Origin: Pseudomonas sp. VD-NE ins
GTDB taxonomy: Bacteria; Pseudomonadota; Gammaproteobacteria; Pseudomonadales; Pseudomonadaceae
NCBI RefSeq assembly: GCF_031882575.1
Contig: NZ_CP134772.1
Location: forward strand, 2,437,001 to 2,501,000
Length of the DNA stretch: 64,000 bases
Reading direction: 5' to 3'
The translations under genes were made by a program, and so were the position numbers. The notes beneath the pieces are model-generated. The model did not search any database. It was not told the DNA's origin and saw only the letters and a list, made by a program, of their open reading frames with translations. Below are positions 1 through 9,395 of this stretch, piece after piece. The number at the start of each line of letters is the position of its first letter. Position 1 is the first letter of the stretch.

Positions 1-235
1 TCTCGACGCGGTCACCGAAATGCTTGCTGAACGCGATGGCATTCTCCGGGGTGATATCGACTTTGCGCAGGCCCTCGTAAGGGCGCAGTTTGTGCGGTGG
101 CACCGGGCTGACCAGGTCACGCTCCATCCACAACAGCTCCCAATGGAAGAACACGTAGCGTTTCCACAACGTGCCGAAGGTGCGGCCGAGGCCTTTTTGC
201 CGGATGCGTTCTTGTAGTTTTTCGATGATGCTCAT
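1..235 (-). CDS. GNAT-like acetyltransferase, C-terminal part beyond the window
   Basis: The first 78 codons of a minus-strand gene are visible, starting with ATG at 235. The protein begins MSIIEKLQERIRQKG and contains ELLWMERDLVSPVPPH, which is nearly identical to the complete acetyltransferase encoded at 2302-2991. It is therefore a second copy of that gene. It lies 114 bases downstream of the YdjC gene, so it is probably the next gene of the polysaccharide operon. The acceptor is unknown; acetylation of a sugar or of a precursor is an inference from context. Confidence 0.75.
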   Translation of the reverse strand, partial: MSIIEKLQERIRQKGLGRTFGTLWKRYVFFHWELLWMERDLVSPVPPHKLRPYEGLRKVDITPENAIAFSKHFGDRVE

Positions 236-349
236 GCTGCCCTCCGTGGCCGAAGCCCGGGTGTTGTGGATGGTGCTTTGGTGGGTATAGATCACCCGTG
301 CAAATTCATTTCAAAGTGCCATCTTCGAAAGTATTGCAAGGTATGTAAC

Positions 350-1141
350 TCAGTCGAGTGCTGTCGCACCGCGTAGAAAATCCTTGTTCAGATCGGTGTA
401 GGAAACCCGTGGAATACCCGCCAGCCGCAGCTCTAACACGCGGTTCAGGGATTGCTCGGGGTTGAGATAGGCGTCACCAAAATCGGCGCCGAGTTGTGTC
501 GGGTGGGCGACGATTTCCAGCACGCCGTCGGTCGGCGCGCTGCCGTTGTGCAGATCGATTGGCGTGCACACGTAGTCGGCGGTGACACCGGCCAGATTCT
601 GCAAACGCCAATTGAGCAACCCCTTGAACACGCGCTTGGGCAGATTGAGGTTCTGCCCCAGGTTGCGCGCCAGTCGTACCGGCACCCCTTGATGCGCGGC
701 AAACCGCGCGACAATCTCGCCGATCGGCCAGATGTTGTGCACGTGCTGATGCGAATCGATATGGCTGGGACGCATGCCGTGATCGACGCAACGCTGCCAC
801 TGCGCCTGCAATTCTTCGCGTACCGCCTCGCGATCCTCGCGGCCCAGCCAGAAACTGTGGCGCGGCAGGCTGAGGTCAAACACGCCGAAGTCATCGCAAA
901 AGGTGCGACGCGCCAGAATCCCCTGGCTCAGTGGTCGTCCGTAAGTCAGGTTGAAGTGCAGTCCGACCCGACCTTGCAACGTCGGATGCCGCGCCATGGC
1001 ACACGCCGCTTCGAACGCCGGCATGTTGGCCATCGCGGTGGCAGAACTGATGACCCCAGCCTGAAACGCGGCGAAGATCACCGAGTTTTCGTTCGGACTG
1101 AGGCCGAAATCGTCAGCGTTGACTATGACTTGGCGAGGCAT
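350..1141 (-). CDS. YdjC/ChbG-family carbohydrate deacetylase
   Basis: The 263-residue protein opens with MPRQVIVNADDFGLS, the metal-binding signature of the YdjC/ChbG/HpnK family, and has a second histidine cluster HIDSHQHVHN near residue 125. Family members remove acetyl groups from N-acetylated sugars or lipid-linked amino sugars. The ATG at 1141 lies inside the end of the upstream acetyltransferase gene, a 29-base overlap, so translation is probably coupled. In this locus it most likely trims an acetylated sugar of the exopolysaccharide or of its breakdown products; the substrate is not shown by the sequence. Confidence 0.85.
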   Translation of the reverse strand: MPRQVIVNADDFGLSPNENSVIFAAFQAGVISSATAMANMPAFEAACAMARHPTLQGRVGLHFNLTYGRPLSQGILARRTFCDDFGVFDLSLPRHSFWLGREDREAVREELQAQWQRCVDHGMRPSHIDSHQHVHNIWPIGEIVARFAAHQGVPVRLARNLGQNLNLPKRVFKGLLNWRLQNLAGVTADYVCTPIDLHNGSAPTDGVLEIVAHPTQLGADFGDAYLNPEQSLNRVLELRLAGIPRVSYTDLNKDFLRGATALD

Positions 1142-2297
1142 GTTCGCCCTCCGTGGTGATCGCGACAGGTTTCAGTACAGGTTTCGCTGGTTCGGCACGA
1201 AGTGCCCGCCAGGTCTGCACGTGTGGTTTGAGTCGATGCCACAGGCGCAAACCCAGACCGAGGAGGAGGCCACTCGGGCGCCAGGAATAAAAACTCCAGC
1301 GCCAGTGCTCCAGTTGCCCGGTCATGCGCTCGTGCAGTTGATGGCTGGAGTTTTCCAGGCTGACCCGCGAGGCATCGATCCAGCGCCAATTGTCGTCGAG
1401 TCCCCAACGAATCCATTCCTCCAGCAACACCCGGCCGCTGCCCAAGTCGGCGTATTGCGGCAGGAAGGCGAGGTTGTAATCGTAGAGTCGCCCCTGTTCG
1501 AGCAGGCCGAGACGATAGCTGATGCAGCGCCCGTTCAACTCCAGCGTCACGACCCGTACCAGGCCTTGGCCGGCGAGGGCGGTGAAGGCGCGTTCGATCA
1601 GTTGGCGGCTGCGTTCGCTGGCGAAAATCCCCACACCTTCATCGCCTTTCCAGCTCACCGCTTCGACTTCGCTGATGACCTGCAACAGCGGCCCCATGCT
1701 CATCGCGTCGGGAACGATGCGCCGCACCTCGGCACCGCACGCGGCAATGCGTTTGCGCGCCCGGCGTAGCTTGTAACGCGGATCGCCGGAGACCTCCTGA
1801 TGATCGGCCTCGCTGATCAGATGCACCGGCACCCGACAACTCAGCCGTCGCTCACCGGTGGAGCTGCGCGCCATCCACTCGGTGAGCGCGCTTTCTTCAC
1901 CGGCAGGCTCGGATAATTCGTTCAGCTGCAACAGCGCGTGGGGCAGGCGTTGGCGAATCACGTTCAGCGCCTGACGCATGTCTTCGCTGCCGAGCAAAGA
2001 CAACAGCGCCAAGCGATCGGCCAGCGGATATCCCAAGTGATGCAGAACCCGAAACGGCACGCCGGCAAAGCGCTCGCGACTCGCCACCAGCGGCAGACAC
2101 AGACGCAATTCGTCTGCCTCCCAACCCAGCAGGATGTGCAAACGCTCACCCTCGCCAAGAGCCTGCTCGGCCGCGCACAACCAACCGAGGTGGTTGAACG
2201 GCGTGTGGTCCGTCACCCGCAGGCGCAGCGCTTCATAGGCTGCTTCCGGGAAATCGGCAGCGCACATTGATGTGCGCCATTCGAATCGCGTCACCAT
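1113..2297 (-). CDS. CelD/FemAB-type GNAT acyltransferase
   Basis: A 394-residue protein of the BioF2/CelD acetyltransferase type. The middle part carries the basic run DPRYKLRRARKRI followed by a GNAT-like second half with RVVTLELNGRCISYRLG and YDYNLAFLPQYADLGSGRVLLEEWI. This arrangement is typical of acyltransferases found in cellulose and exopolysaccharide gene clusters. ATG at 2297 is four bases after the stop of the neighbour at 2302. A second in-frame ATG ten codons later is possible. The role is inferred to be decoration of the polysaccharide; acceptor and acyl group are unknown. Confidence 0.75.
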   Translation of the reverse strand: MVTRFEWRTSMCAADFPEAAYEALRLRVTDHTPFNHLGWLCAAEQALGEGERLHILLGWEADELRLCLPLVASRERFAGVPFRVLHHLGYPLADRLALLSLLGSEDMRQALNVIRQRLPHALLQLNELSEPAGEESALTEWMARSSTGERRLSCRVPVHLISEADHQEVSGDPRYKLRRARKRIAACGAEVRRIVPDAMSMGPLLQVISEVEAVSWKGDEGVGIFASERSRQLIERAFTALAGQGLVRVVTLELNGRCISYRLGLLEQGRLYDYNLAFLPQYADLGSGRVLLEEWIRWGLDDNWRWIDASRVSLENSSHQLHERMTGQLEHWRWSFYSWRPSGLLLGLGLRLWHRLKPHVQTWRALRAEPAKPVLKPVAITTEGEHASPSHSQR

Positions 2298-2301
2298 AAG
2301 C

Positions 2302-2991
2302 TCAGGCCGCCGTGGCTGTTACGGGTGGACGGGACGGTTTGCGCAGAGCATCCAGACGGGAGCCGCTGTAGCGACTTTCGCGATAGAAGCGCCAGCGACC
2401 GAACAGGGTGTACACATTCATGATGCGGTTCTGCTCGGTGTAGCCCATGCGCAAGTGCAGCTTGAGCGCCGGGATGTTGTGGAATTCGCAGACGTCGACA
2501 ACCTTGTCGCAACCTTGCGCGGCCATGGCTTTCCACAGCTCCAGTTGCAGATCCACCGACAGCTCGGTGCCCCAATAGGCGCGGGTCAGCTCACCGCCGA
2601 ATTCGAAGAACTCACCGGGTTTCACCGGGAACATGCAGCCGTAGTAATGCCGGTCGAAATAGTCCCGCGAACTGCCCCAGATAAACGCCACCGCGTCCCC
2701 CTGATCGTCCAGGTGCATGTGCCCGGTGTGACCTTCGCTGGCCAGCTCGGCCATGGTGCCGACACGGTCGCCGAAGTAGCGGGCGAAGGCGCTGGCGTTG
2801 TCCGCCGTGATCTTCACCACCCGCAGCGGCGGGTACGGTTTGAGGTTGTGCGGCGGCACCGGGCTGACCAGATCGCGCTCCATCCACAGCAGTTCCTGAT
2901 GGGAAAAGATGTAGTGTTTCCACGCTTTTTTGACGGTGGCAGTGAGTCCTTTCTGCCGCAGGTGTTCAGTCAGTTTGCTTAGCATGTTCAT
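2302..2991 (-). CDS. GNAT-like acetyltransferase of the polysaccharide locus
   Basis: The 229-residue protein has the C-terminal GNAT pattern NIPALKLHLRMGYTEQNRI, which resembles the acetyl-CoA binding part and last strands of that fold. The open frame extends further upstream, but ATG at 2991 is preceded by AGGAG at a good distance, and starting there leaves a 68-base gap to the previous gene instead of an overlap. A second copy of the gene begins at 235. Acetylation of EPS sugars or precursors is the likely job from context. It could also act on a small metabolite. Confidence 0.7.
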   Translation of the reverse strand: MNMLSKLTEHLRQKGLTATVKKAWKHYIFSHQELLWMERDLVSPVPPHNLKPYPPLRVVKITADNASAFARYFGDRVGTMAELASEGHTGHMHLDDQGDAVAFIWGSSRDYFDRHYYGCMFPVKPGEFFEFGGELTRAYWGTELSVDLQLELWKAMAAQGCDKVVDVCEFHNIPALKLHLRMGYTEQNRIMNVYTLFGRWRFYRESRYSGSRLDALRKPSRPPVTATAA

Positions 2992-3059
2992 GGTCTTGGC
3001 TCCTGATGACGAGGCATCGCGCGGCCACAGGCCTGCGCGGCTGAACATCAACGGACGGT

Positions 3060-4982
3060 TCATGAAGCGTTCCAGCCGAGGGCGAACAGGGTTTGCCCCG
3101 GCAGCTCGAAACGCACACGCCCGTCCTGGCAGGTAAACGGCGCGTCGCGACTGCGATTGTCGGCACCGAAGTAGCGCAGGGCGCCGTTGTTCAGCGGACA
3201 CTTGGCGCCGGCCAGGTCTACACGTTGCAGCCGAGTGCCTTTATTTACCCCGAGCAAGCCGCGCTGATCGTCGCCGGCCATCGCCAGCACATCGACTTCA
3301 AAGGCATCGTTTTCCAGCCACAGCACCTGATGCAGCCAGTGTTGGGCAATGAACTGCTGGGCCAGACCAACGGGTTTCAACTCGAAGCGTTGCTCATCGG
3401 CCGAGACCCGCAACATGCCCTTGGGATACTGCGGCTCATCGGCAGCCTGAAACCAACTGAGCATGCTCAGCAAGCCGTCCTGCGAAGCGTTGATCACCAC
3501 CGACGCCCACCACAGCGAAGCGTAGTGGGTTTCCTGGTCGTAGGGGCTGAGGCTGGAGCCGCTGGACATGTTGGTCTGGTCGAGCAGCAAGGCTTTGCGC
3601 GGCTGCCCCTTGCTGTCGAGGCCGACCAATTCAGCAGCGCGGCGCACGCTGTCGCGGTAGACACGGGTGGCGAGCAAATCGCGGATCATCCATTCGTGCC
3701 ACGCCAGTGCATCGACCTGATCGCCGGATTCGCTGAGTAAACGCCGCGCCCAATCAATCCCGCGCTTGTCTGCCGCGTTGTTGGCAAACGGCCCGTTGAC
3801 CAGTCGCGAACTGGCCGGCATGGCAATGCGCACGCCAGCCTTGGCATTCGCCGGATCGCTGCGCACCTGGCGGGCCATGCTGGCGAAAATCGCTTGATAC
3901 TGCGCGTAGCTGGAATAGTTGAGGTTCGGCTCGTCGGCAAAACCAATGTAGTGCGTGCCTTTGCCGCCCAGCGTACGCGTGCTGGCCAGCCATGCTTCGA
4001 GGCCGCTGTTGCTTTGCACATCGGCGCGCAGATCGGCCTGACGCTGACTGCCGGCCAGCAGGGTGATGTCCTGTTTGATGCCGAAACGATCCTGATAGAC
4101 CTGGCGGAACGCGTCTTCGAAATGCGCATTCTTCGCCGTCACATCAACAAAGCTGTAATAACTTGCGGCGGTCGGTTTCAGCGCATCGAGCGCGGCATGA
4201 CTGGCGGGCGGCGGCATCATGTAGGGCAGGGCAATGCCCAGATCCGGCGTGCGTCCGAGGATTTTGTCGTGCAGGACCAGACGCGTCTGGCCGGCGTCTT
4301 CACGCAGCGGTTTCAGTTGCTGCGGATTTTGTGCAAACAGATTCGCCGTTCCATCGAGCCAGAACGCCACTTTGCCGCTGCCTTGCAAACGCAGACGCCA
4401 GATCTGTTCTCGCTCACTGACGGGAAGGGCGACCTGATCGAACTGCCAATAAGCACGATAGGGTTTCAGCGCCAATGTCAGTTGCTGCTCATCGCCGACC
4501 CGCTGCGCCTGCAAACCACTGACACCACCATGAAACTTGCCCGCCAGCACCGCGTGTTCACCTGGCGCAACCTTGAAATACAACTCGTCGCCGTTGCGGG
4601 TGTCCACGCTGAAATGCACTTTCGCCGGCGCGAACAACGCGACCGTGCGCTCGTCGTGTTCGACGCGATAATTGCGAAAGCTGTAGCCGGGAATTTCCAG
4701 CCGATAACTGCTCGCCCCGGGCAGCAATGGCCAGCTCTGACTGCCACGCACTTCACTGGCCTTGATAAACCGATCGCCCGCCAGTTTGCCCTGACCATCG
4801 AGCAGATACAGATGCTCTTCATTGGCCTCGGCCTGCCACGCTGGTGTCCAGCGTACAGTCACTATGTCCGGGCGATCCGCTTGCAGGTACAAGCTGCCGT
4901 CGCGAATGTCGCCCCAACGCATCGACGCCGCGAAGCCGTCCAGCGACAGGCCGAGACCGACCAGCAAGACCAGGCCTTTCAT
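3060..4982 (-). CDS. secreted glycoside-hydrolase-like protein of the EPS locus
   Basis: The 640-residue protein starts with a signal peptide (MKGLVLLVGLGLSLDGFAA). A beta-rich N-terminal half is followed by a TIM-barrel-like half. At residues 350-353 it has DEPN, close to the NEPN/NEP acid-base motif of clan GH-A hydrolases such as GH39 enzymes. A second acidic candidate, WHEW, lies at 428-431. The place where a nucleophile Glu is expected reads LLLDQTN (about 465-471) and shows no Glu. ATG at 4982 overlaps the stop of the flippase gene as ATGA, which supports this start over an upstream one. It probably acts on the polysaccharide in the periplasm, either cutting or only binding it. Confidence 0.65.
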   Translation of the reverse strand: MKGLVLLVGLGLSLDGFAASMRWGDIRDGSLYLQADRPDIVTVRWTPAWQAEANEEHLYLLDGQGKLAGDRFIKASEVRGSQSWPLLPGASSYRLEIPGYSFRNYRVEHDERTVALFAPAKVHFSVDTRNGDELYFKVAPGEHAVLAGKFHGGVSGLQAQRVGDEQQLTLALKPYRAYWQFDQVALPVSEREQIWRLRLQGSGKVAFWLDGTANLFAQNPQQLKPLREDAGQTRLVLHDKILGRTPDLGIALPYMMPPPASHAALDALKPTAASYYSFVDVTAKNAHFEDAFRQVYQDRFGIKQDITLLAGSQRQADLRADVQSNSGLEAWLASTRTLGGKGTHYIGFADEPNLNYSSYAQYQAIFASMARQVRSDPANAKAGVRIAMPASSRLVNGPFANNAADKRGIDWARRLLSESGDQVDALAWHEWMIRDLLATRVYRDSVRRAAELVGLDSKGQPRKALLLDQTNMSSGSSLSPYDQETHYASLWWASVVINASQDGLLSMLSWFQAADEPQYPKGMLRVSADEQRFELKPVGLAQQFIAQHWLHQVLWLENDAFEVDVLAMAGDDQRGLLGVNKGTRLQRVDLAGAKCPLNNGALRYFGADNRSRDAPFTCQDGRVRFELPGQTLFALGWNAS

Positions 4983-6286
4983 GCGGTTTTCCGGCGTTGC
5001 AACATCAGCCACATCGGCGTGACGTCACGGGGCAGGATGATCAAGGTTTGCCAGAACGGCACGCCGCTCAGACGGCAGTAAAGCACCAGCATCGCCACGG
5101 TCACCGCCAGATAAGCAATCGACGAAGCCGCCGCGGCGCCGACAATCCCGTAGGCGGGAATCAACACAAGGTTCAGCGCCAGATTCAGCAGTGCCCCCAG
5201 CCCCATCAGCAACGACACCGTGCCTGGGCGATTCTTGCCGAGCAGGTCCAGACGCAAAATGCTCGCGTAGCACAGGCCCAACAGTCCCGGCAGTAATGCG
5301 AGCAGCGCTGGATACGCCGGTTGATACGCCGCACCAAACAAGGTGACGATCAGCCATTCACCAATCACCGCCATGGTCAGGCAAGCGCCAAGCATCACCG
5401 TCGCGGTCAGGCGCAGGGCCAGCGGCGTGACCTTGTCCATGCCTTCGTCCTGTTGGAGCAGGCGCTTCATCAGCGGTGTGGTCACCGCTTCCGGGACGAT
5501 CAGCAGCAGCTCGGCGGCCGCGCTGGCCATGGCGTAATGACCAAGGGCGGTGCTGCCGAGCAGGGCGCCGATAAACAGATAATCCGAGCGCAGGATCACT
5601 TGCTGGAACAGCAGGTCCGGATGGCTGCGCGCGCTGTAGCGCAGCAGTTCTTTCTGGCTGGCACGGTCCCATTGCAACTGCAACGGTTGCGCGCGTTTAA
5701 GCCAGACCCAACCGACCAGCACCACCAGACTGATGCCGGCCAGCCAACTGATCAACGCTGCTTCGAGGGCGGCGCTTTTCCACATCCAGAACAGCGCGAG
5801 AAACAGCAACAGCGGCGCCAGCGATTCGACCAGACGCAAGGCGTTGAACGCAACCACGCCGCCCGAGGCGTTGTGCAGCGTCAGCAAGCCGCTTTTCAGT
5901 ACGGTCAGCGGGACCGCCAGCAGCAACAGCCAGGCGAGCAAGCCAAGTTGCACCGTCACATCCAGCTCAGTGCCGAATTCGCGCACCAACGCCACCACCA
6001 GCAAGGTCAACAGCGCCGCCAGCAAACAGCCGAACACCAACACCTGACTGAGCAACAAGCCCATCGGCCGTTGCTTGGCCGCCTGATAACCGACCGCCGA
6101 ATTCAGCCCGCCACTGGTGGCGGCGCTGATCAAGTCCGGCAACGTGCTGAGCAAGGCAAACAAGCCACGTTCACTTGGCCCGAGTATCCGCGCCAGCAGC
6201 ACATTACGCAGCAAACGCAGGGCGATCATCGCCAGTTTGGTGCCCATGCTCAGCGCCAGATGCTTGAGGTAGTTGCCTCGGCTCAT
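4979..6286 (-). CDS. Wzx-like polysaccharide flippase
   Basis: A 435-residue integral membrane protein with about 12 to 14 hydrophobic segments and the N-terminal pattern SMGTKLAMIALRLLRNVLLARILGPSERG, typical of the oligosaccharide flippase (MATE-like PST) family. It should move the undecaprenyl-linked repeat unit across the inner membrane. ATG at 6286 makes an ATGA overlap with the upstream deacetylase gene; an ATG nine codons earlier is less likely. It also overlaps the following gene by four bases. With the polymerase, co-polymerase and export lipoprotein it completes a Wzx/Wzy-type pathway. Confidence 0.85.
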   Translation of the reverse strand: MSRGNYLKHLALSMGTKLAMIALRLLRNVLLARILGPSERGLFALLSTLPDLISAATSGGLNSAVGYQAAKQRPMGLLLSQVLVFGCLLAALLTLLVVALVREFGTELDVTVQLGLLAWLLLLAVPLTVLKSGLLTLHNASGGVVAFNALRLVESLAPLLLFLALFWMWKSAALEAALISWLAGISLVVLVGWVWLKRAQPLQLQWDRASQKELLRYSARSHPDLLFQQVILRSDYLFIGALLGSTALGHYAMASAAAELLLIVPEAVTTPLMKRLLQQDEGMDKVTPLALRLTATVMLGACLTMAVIGEWLIVTLFGAAYQPAYPALLALLPGLLGLCYASILRLDLLGKNRPGTVSLLMGLGALLNLALNLVLIPAYGIVGAAAASSIAYLAVTVAMLVLYCRLSGVPFWQTLIILPRDVTPMWLMLQRRKTA

Positions 6287-7284
6287 GGCCGCGCCCCGCG
6301 AAAAATCCGCCACGACAGCAACTCCGGATTGCGCGCGGCGCGCTGGCTGACGCCGAAGCGCGGCAGGTTCAGCGGATTGCCTTCACCGCGATAAATACCG
6401 GTGCCGGTGCCGAGCGCAAAGGGATAGTCATGGCTGGCGATCTGTTGGCGCACGCGGTCATCGTTGTCGCCATTGGGGTAGCAATACACCGGCAATGGCC
6501 GGTTGCAGCCGTTGTGCAGGGCATCGCGGCTGCGGCTGATTTCTTCGCCCAGGCGCACATCGTCGAGGCCGGTGAGGATGGCGTGACTGGCGCCGTGCGG
6601 GCCGAAACGCACGAGGCCGGAGGCTTCCAGCGCGCGCACCTGATGCCAATCCAGCGCCTGCGGTTGCGACTCTTGCGGGCATTCATCGGTCAGCCGTTCC
6701 AGCTCCTGCGGGTCAATCGACTTCAGACTTTGCAGGTAATGCAGCAGCGCCAGGCTGCGACGGTCGACGTCGATGTCATCAAGCAGCACCGGCAACGGGT
6801 GATGCAGGGCATGGAGACATTCGATCAGATGCATCCGCGCCTTGTCGCCATGGCTGCCCCACAGGGTTTCACCGAGGCTTTCCCACCAGAAGCGCTGACG
6901 GCTGCCGATGAAATCGGTGGAAAGAAAAATGCTCGCCGGCACTTGATGCTTCTGCAGCAGCGGAAAAGCGTTGACCGCGTTGTCGCGCCAGCCATCGTCG
7001 AAGGTCAGAGCCACTCGTGGGCGCTCGGTGCGCAGCGAATTGGGCTGAAGGATTTCCATCAGCGGTACGCAATCGAAATGTTTGCGCAGCCACACCAGCA
7101 AATGCTCGAAGGCTTTCGGCCCGACGCACAGTTCGTTGCGGTGCGGCAGGTCGGCGGCGCGGTCGTTCGACAGCACCCGATGCAGCATCAGAATCACCCC
7201 GGCGCCCTGCAACTGGTTGCGGCCCATGGACGAGTTGAGATAGAGCCAGCCACTGGTGCGTTTTAGTAATTGTTTGATCGCCAT
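6283..7284 (-). CDS. polysaccharide deacetylase (NodB homology)
   Basis: The 333-residue protein carries the NodB motif ALTFDDGWRDNAV near residue 100 and a second motif with HGASHAIL, giving the Asp-Asp and His ligands of carbohydrate esterase family 4. GAGVILMLHRVL near the start is also typical of the family. ATG at 7284 is chosen because AGAGGAG precedes it and the previous gene stops 13 bases away; an earlier in-frame start would run back into that gene. It lacks a clear signal peptide, so it may act in the cytoplasm on lipid-linked sugar. N-deacetylation of a HexNAc residue is the inferred reaction. Confidence 0.85.
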   Translation of the reverse strand: MAIKQLLKRTSGWLYLNSSMGRNQLQGAGVILMLHRVLSNDRAADLPHRNELCVGPKAFEHLLVWLRKHFDCVPLMEILQPNSLRTERPRVALTFDDGWRDNAVNAFPLLQKHQVPASIFLSTDFIGSRQRFWWESLGETLWGSHGDKARMHLIECLHALHHPLPVLLDDIDVDRRSLALLHYLQSLKSIDPQELERLTDECPQESQPQALDWHQVRALEASGLVRFGPHGASHAILTGLDDVRLGEEISRSRDALHNGCNRPLPVYCYPNGDNDDRVRQQIASHDYPFALGTGTGIYRGEGNPLNLPRFGVSQRAARNPELLSWRIFRGARP

Positions 7285-7297
7285 GGCTTCGCTCCTC

Positions 7298-8434
7298 TTA
7301 ACGGTTCTGTTCCGGATTCCACTGGGCATACCGCTGACCGCGCAGGAACTGCCACAGGCCAAGACTCATCCCGGCGAGGGTCACCAGCAGAAACGCGGCG
7401 AGGCGGAAGGGTTTCGGCAAGCGGTGTTGCGAATCCAGCAAACCGGCAATCGCCACGGCATAGCCGAACAGTTGCGCGATCAGGGCCAGGCGATAGAAAC
7501 CGTGGTCTTCCCACAGCCAGAAGTTGCTCAGCAGCAGCGGCAGCAACAGGACCGGCGCGAGACGGCGGATCAGTTTGTGGCTGATCAACGCGATCGAATA
7601 CAGGCCATATTTCAGCGGATTGAGCAGTTCGCGGCGCTGGGCGAGGCTTTGCAGGCCGCCGACGGTGACGCGCTGACGGCGGCGGAATTGCTTGTCGGCC
7701 TCATCGACACCGTGATCGATCACTTGCGCTTCCGGCACATAGACGATGCGTTTGTGCGCGACCGGCGCGCAGGTGCTGATAAAGAAATCGTCGTTGACCT
7801 CGGCCGGTACGTTCTGGAACAACTCGCGGCGCAGGGCGAGCAGGGCGCCGTCGGCGGAGACCATGCAGCCAGTGCGGTTCTCGACCCGGCGCAGCCAGCC
7901 TTCGTAATGTCGATAGAGGCTGTCGCCGACGCTCAAGCCGCCGCCGGTGACCGGAATCACCATGTGCCCGGCACAACCGCCGACATTCGGATCATTCAGC
8001 GGCGCCAACAGGTAACCGAGGGTTTCGCGCGACCATTGGTTGTCGGCGTCGGTGAACACCAGAATGTCGCCGGTGCTCAGCGCTACACCCGCATTCAGCG
8101 TTGCGGCTTTGCCCTGGCGCGGCAGGTCGAGCACGGTGATACGCGGGTCAATGACCTTGTGTGCGCACGCGACCGTGTCATCGGTCGAACCGTCACTGGC
8201 GAGAATGATCTGCAGCGAGGCCGGCTGATAATCCTGCGCCAGCAACGTACGCAACTTGTGCTCGATATGCCGCGCTTCGTTATGCGCAGCAATCACGATG
8301 CTGATGTTCAATGGCGGCGCTGGCGTGTGGCGCCAGGCCGGGAACAGCGGCGCCAGAATCGTCAGCAGCAGCGGGTAGCCAATATAGGCGTAGACCGGCA
8401 GCAACAGGCACATCCAGAAAATGAATTCAGCCAC
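7298..8434 (-). CDS. membrane-bound GT2 glycosyltransferase
   Basis: A 378-residue family 2 glycosyltransferase. One N-terminal membrane segment is followed by the GT-A domain (NISIVIAAHNEARHIEHKL, ILASDGSTDDT, DILVFTDADNQW with the metal-binding DAD) and RRRQRVTVGG, the position of the QxxRW-like loop. Two or three membrane segments close the protein. Translation starts with GTG at 8434, eight bases inside the upstream gene. It should add one sugar to the lipid-linked repeat unit on the cytoplasmic side; donor and linkage cannot be read from the sequence. Confidence 0.85.
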   Translation of the reverse strand: MAEFIFWMCLLLPVYAYIGYPLLLTILAPLFPAWRHTPAPPLNISIVIAAHNEARHIEHKLRTLLAQDYQPASLQIILASDGSTDDTVACAHKVIDPRITVLDLPRQGKAATLNAGVALSTGDILVFTDADNQWSRETLGYLLAPLNDPNVGGCAGHMVIPVTGGGLSVGDSLYRHYEGWLRRVENRTGCMVSADGALLALRRELFQNVPAEVNDDFFISTCAPVAHKRIVYVPEAQVIDHGVDEADKQFRRRQRVTVGGLQSLAQRRELLNPLKYGLYSIALISHKLIRRLAPVLLLPLLLSNFWLWEDHGFYRLALIAQLFGYAVAIAGLLDSQHRLPKPFRLAAFLLVTLAGMSLGLWQFLRGQRYAQWNPEQNR

Positions 8435-9395
8435 GGGCAGGCCTCCTGGCGTTCCAATGACACAGACTCAAAATGAACGCGGCGCCGGCCAGGTGCAGAC
8501 GCACCCAGTGCAGGCCCCACAGTTGCAGGGTCAGGCTGATGTCCCGGTGTTTGGCGCTTTGGCGCAGGCTGAGGACCAGTCCCGGTATCAGTGTCAGCAT
8601 GACCATGACGGCCGCATGATGCGGAAAGCCGTCGAGCAGCGCCGAGATCGCCAGAAAATCCAGCAACCACACCAGCAGCGACAGCATCGGAAAACGCAGC
8701 AGGCGCAGGCTGAAACCGTGGGTGCGCAGCAGTTGCAGGTGACTGCCCTGACGCCACATCTCTTTGCCCATCCACTCGCGCCAGTTCATTTCGTAACCCC
8801 AATGCAGGGCGACGTTGTCATTGATCGACAGCAGCCGCGCACCCTGTTCGTGCAGGCGCAGGGTGAATTCCTTGTCTTCGCCGGTGCGCAGGCTTTCGTT
8901 GAAACCGCCGACCTTGTCGAACCAGCCTCGGCGCATCAGCAGGTTTGAGCTGGGCAGCCAGTCAACGACGTGGGACGCCTGCGACGACGCGCGCGCGGTG
9001 CGGCGTTGCCAGGCTGTGGCGTACCACGGCGCTTCGGCGGGGGTGTGCAGATCAAGGCCGAAGACATCGGCCTGGCCGCTGGCCTCAATGTCGAACAACG
9101 GCTTGAGCCAACTCTCCGGCATTTCAATGTCGGCGTCGATGAAGGCCAGCCATTCACCCGTTGCGATGGCCGTGCCGCGATTGCGCAGGGCGCCGATCAA
9201 CAAACCCGGCTGCACCAGCACCTGCGCGCCGAACTGGCGGGCGATGTGTGGTCCATGATCGGTCGAGCCGTTGTCGACCACGATCAACTCGCACTCGACA
9301 TTGGCCGCGTGGGCAGCTTTTTGCGCGGCAAGCAAGGTGCGGCCAATGTGCCGGGCCTCGTTGAACATCGGGATGACGATGCTGATGCGGCTCAT
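8427..9395 (-). CDS. GT2 glycosyltransferase
   Basis: The 322-residue protein opens MSRISIVIPMFNEARHIGRTL, the usual beginning of a family 2 transferase, followed by ELIVVDNGSTDHGP, GEWLAFIDADIEMP with the DXD-like centre, and RTGEDKEFTLRLHEQG with the ED pair expected as catalytic base. The C-terminus has hydrophobic segments. ATG at 9395 overlaps the stop of the polymerase gene as ATGA, so the longer open frame upstream is not used. It is one of three or more transferases that assemble the repeat unit. Confidence 0.85.
   Translation of the reverse strand: MSRISIVIPMFNEARHIGRTLLAAQKAAHAANVECELIVVDNGSTDHGPHIARQFGAQVLVQPGLLIGALRNRGTAIATGEWLAFIDADIEMPESWLKPLFDIEASGQADVFGLDLHTPAEAPWYATAWQRRTARASSQASHVVDWLPSSNLLMRRGWFDKVGGFNESLRTGEDKEFTLRLHEQGARLLSINDNVALHWGYEMNWREWMGKEMWRQGSHLQLLRTHGFSLRLLRFPMLSLLVWLLDFLAISALLDGFPHHAAVMVMLTLIPGLVLSLRQSAKHRDISLTLQLWGLHWVRLHLAGAAFILSLCHWNARRPARG

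Noticed and set aside
20..217. Plus-strand open frame of 65 codons at the left edge
   Set aside because: It is antisense to the truncated acetyltransferase, whose translation matches the paralogue at 2302; the plus-strand frame has no recognisable content.
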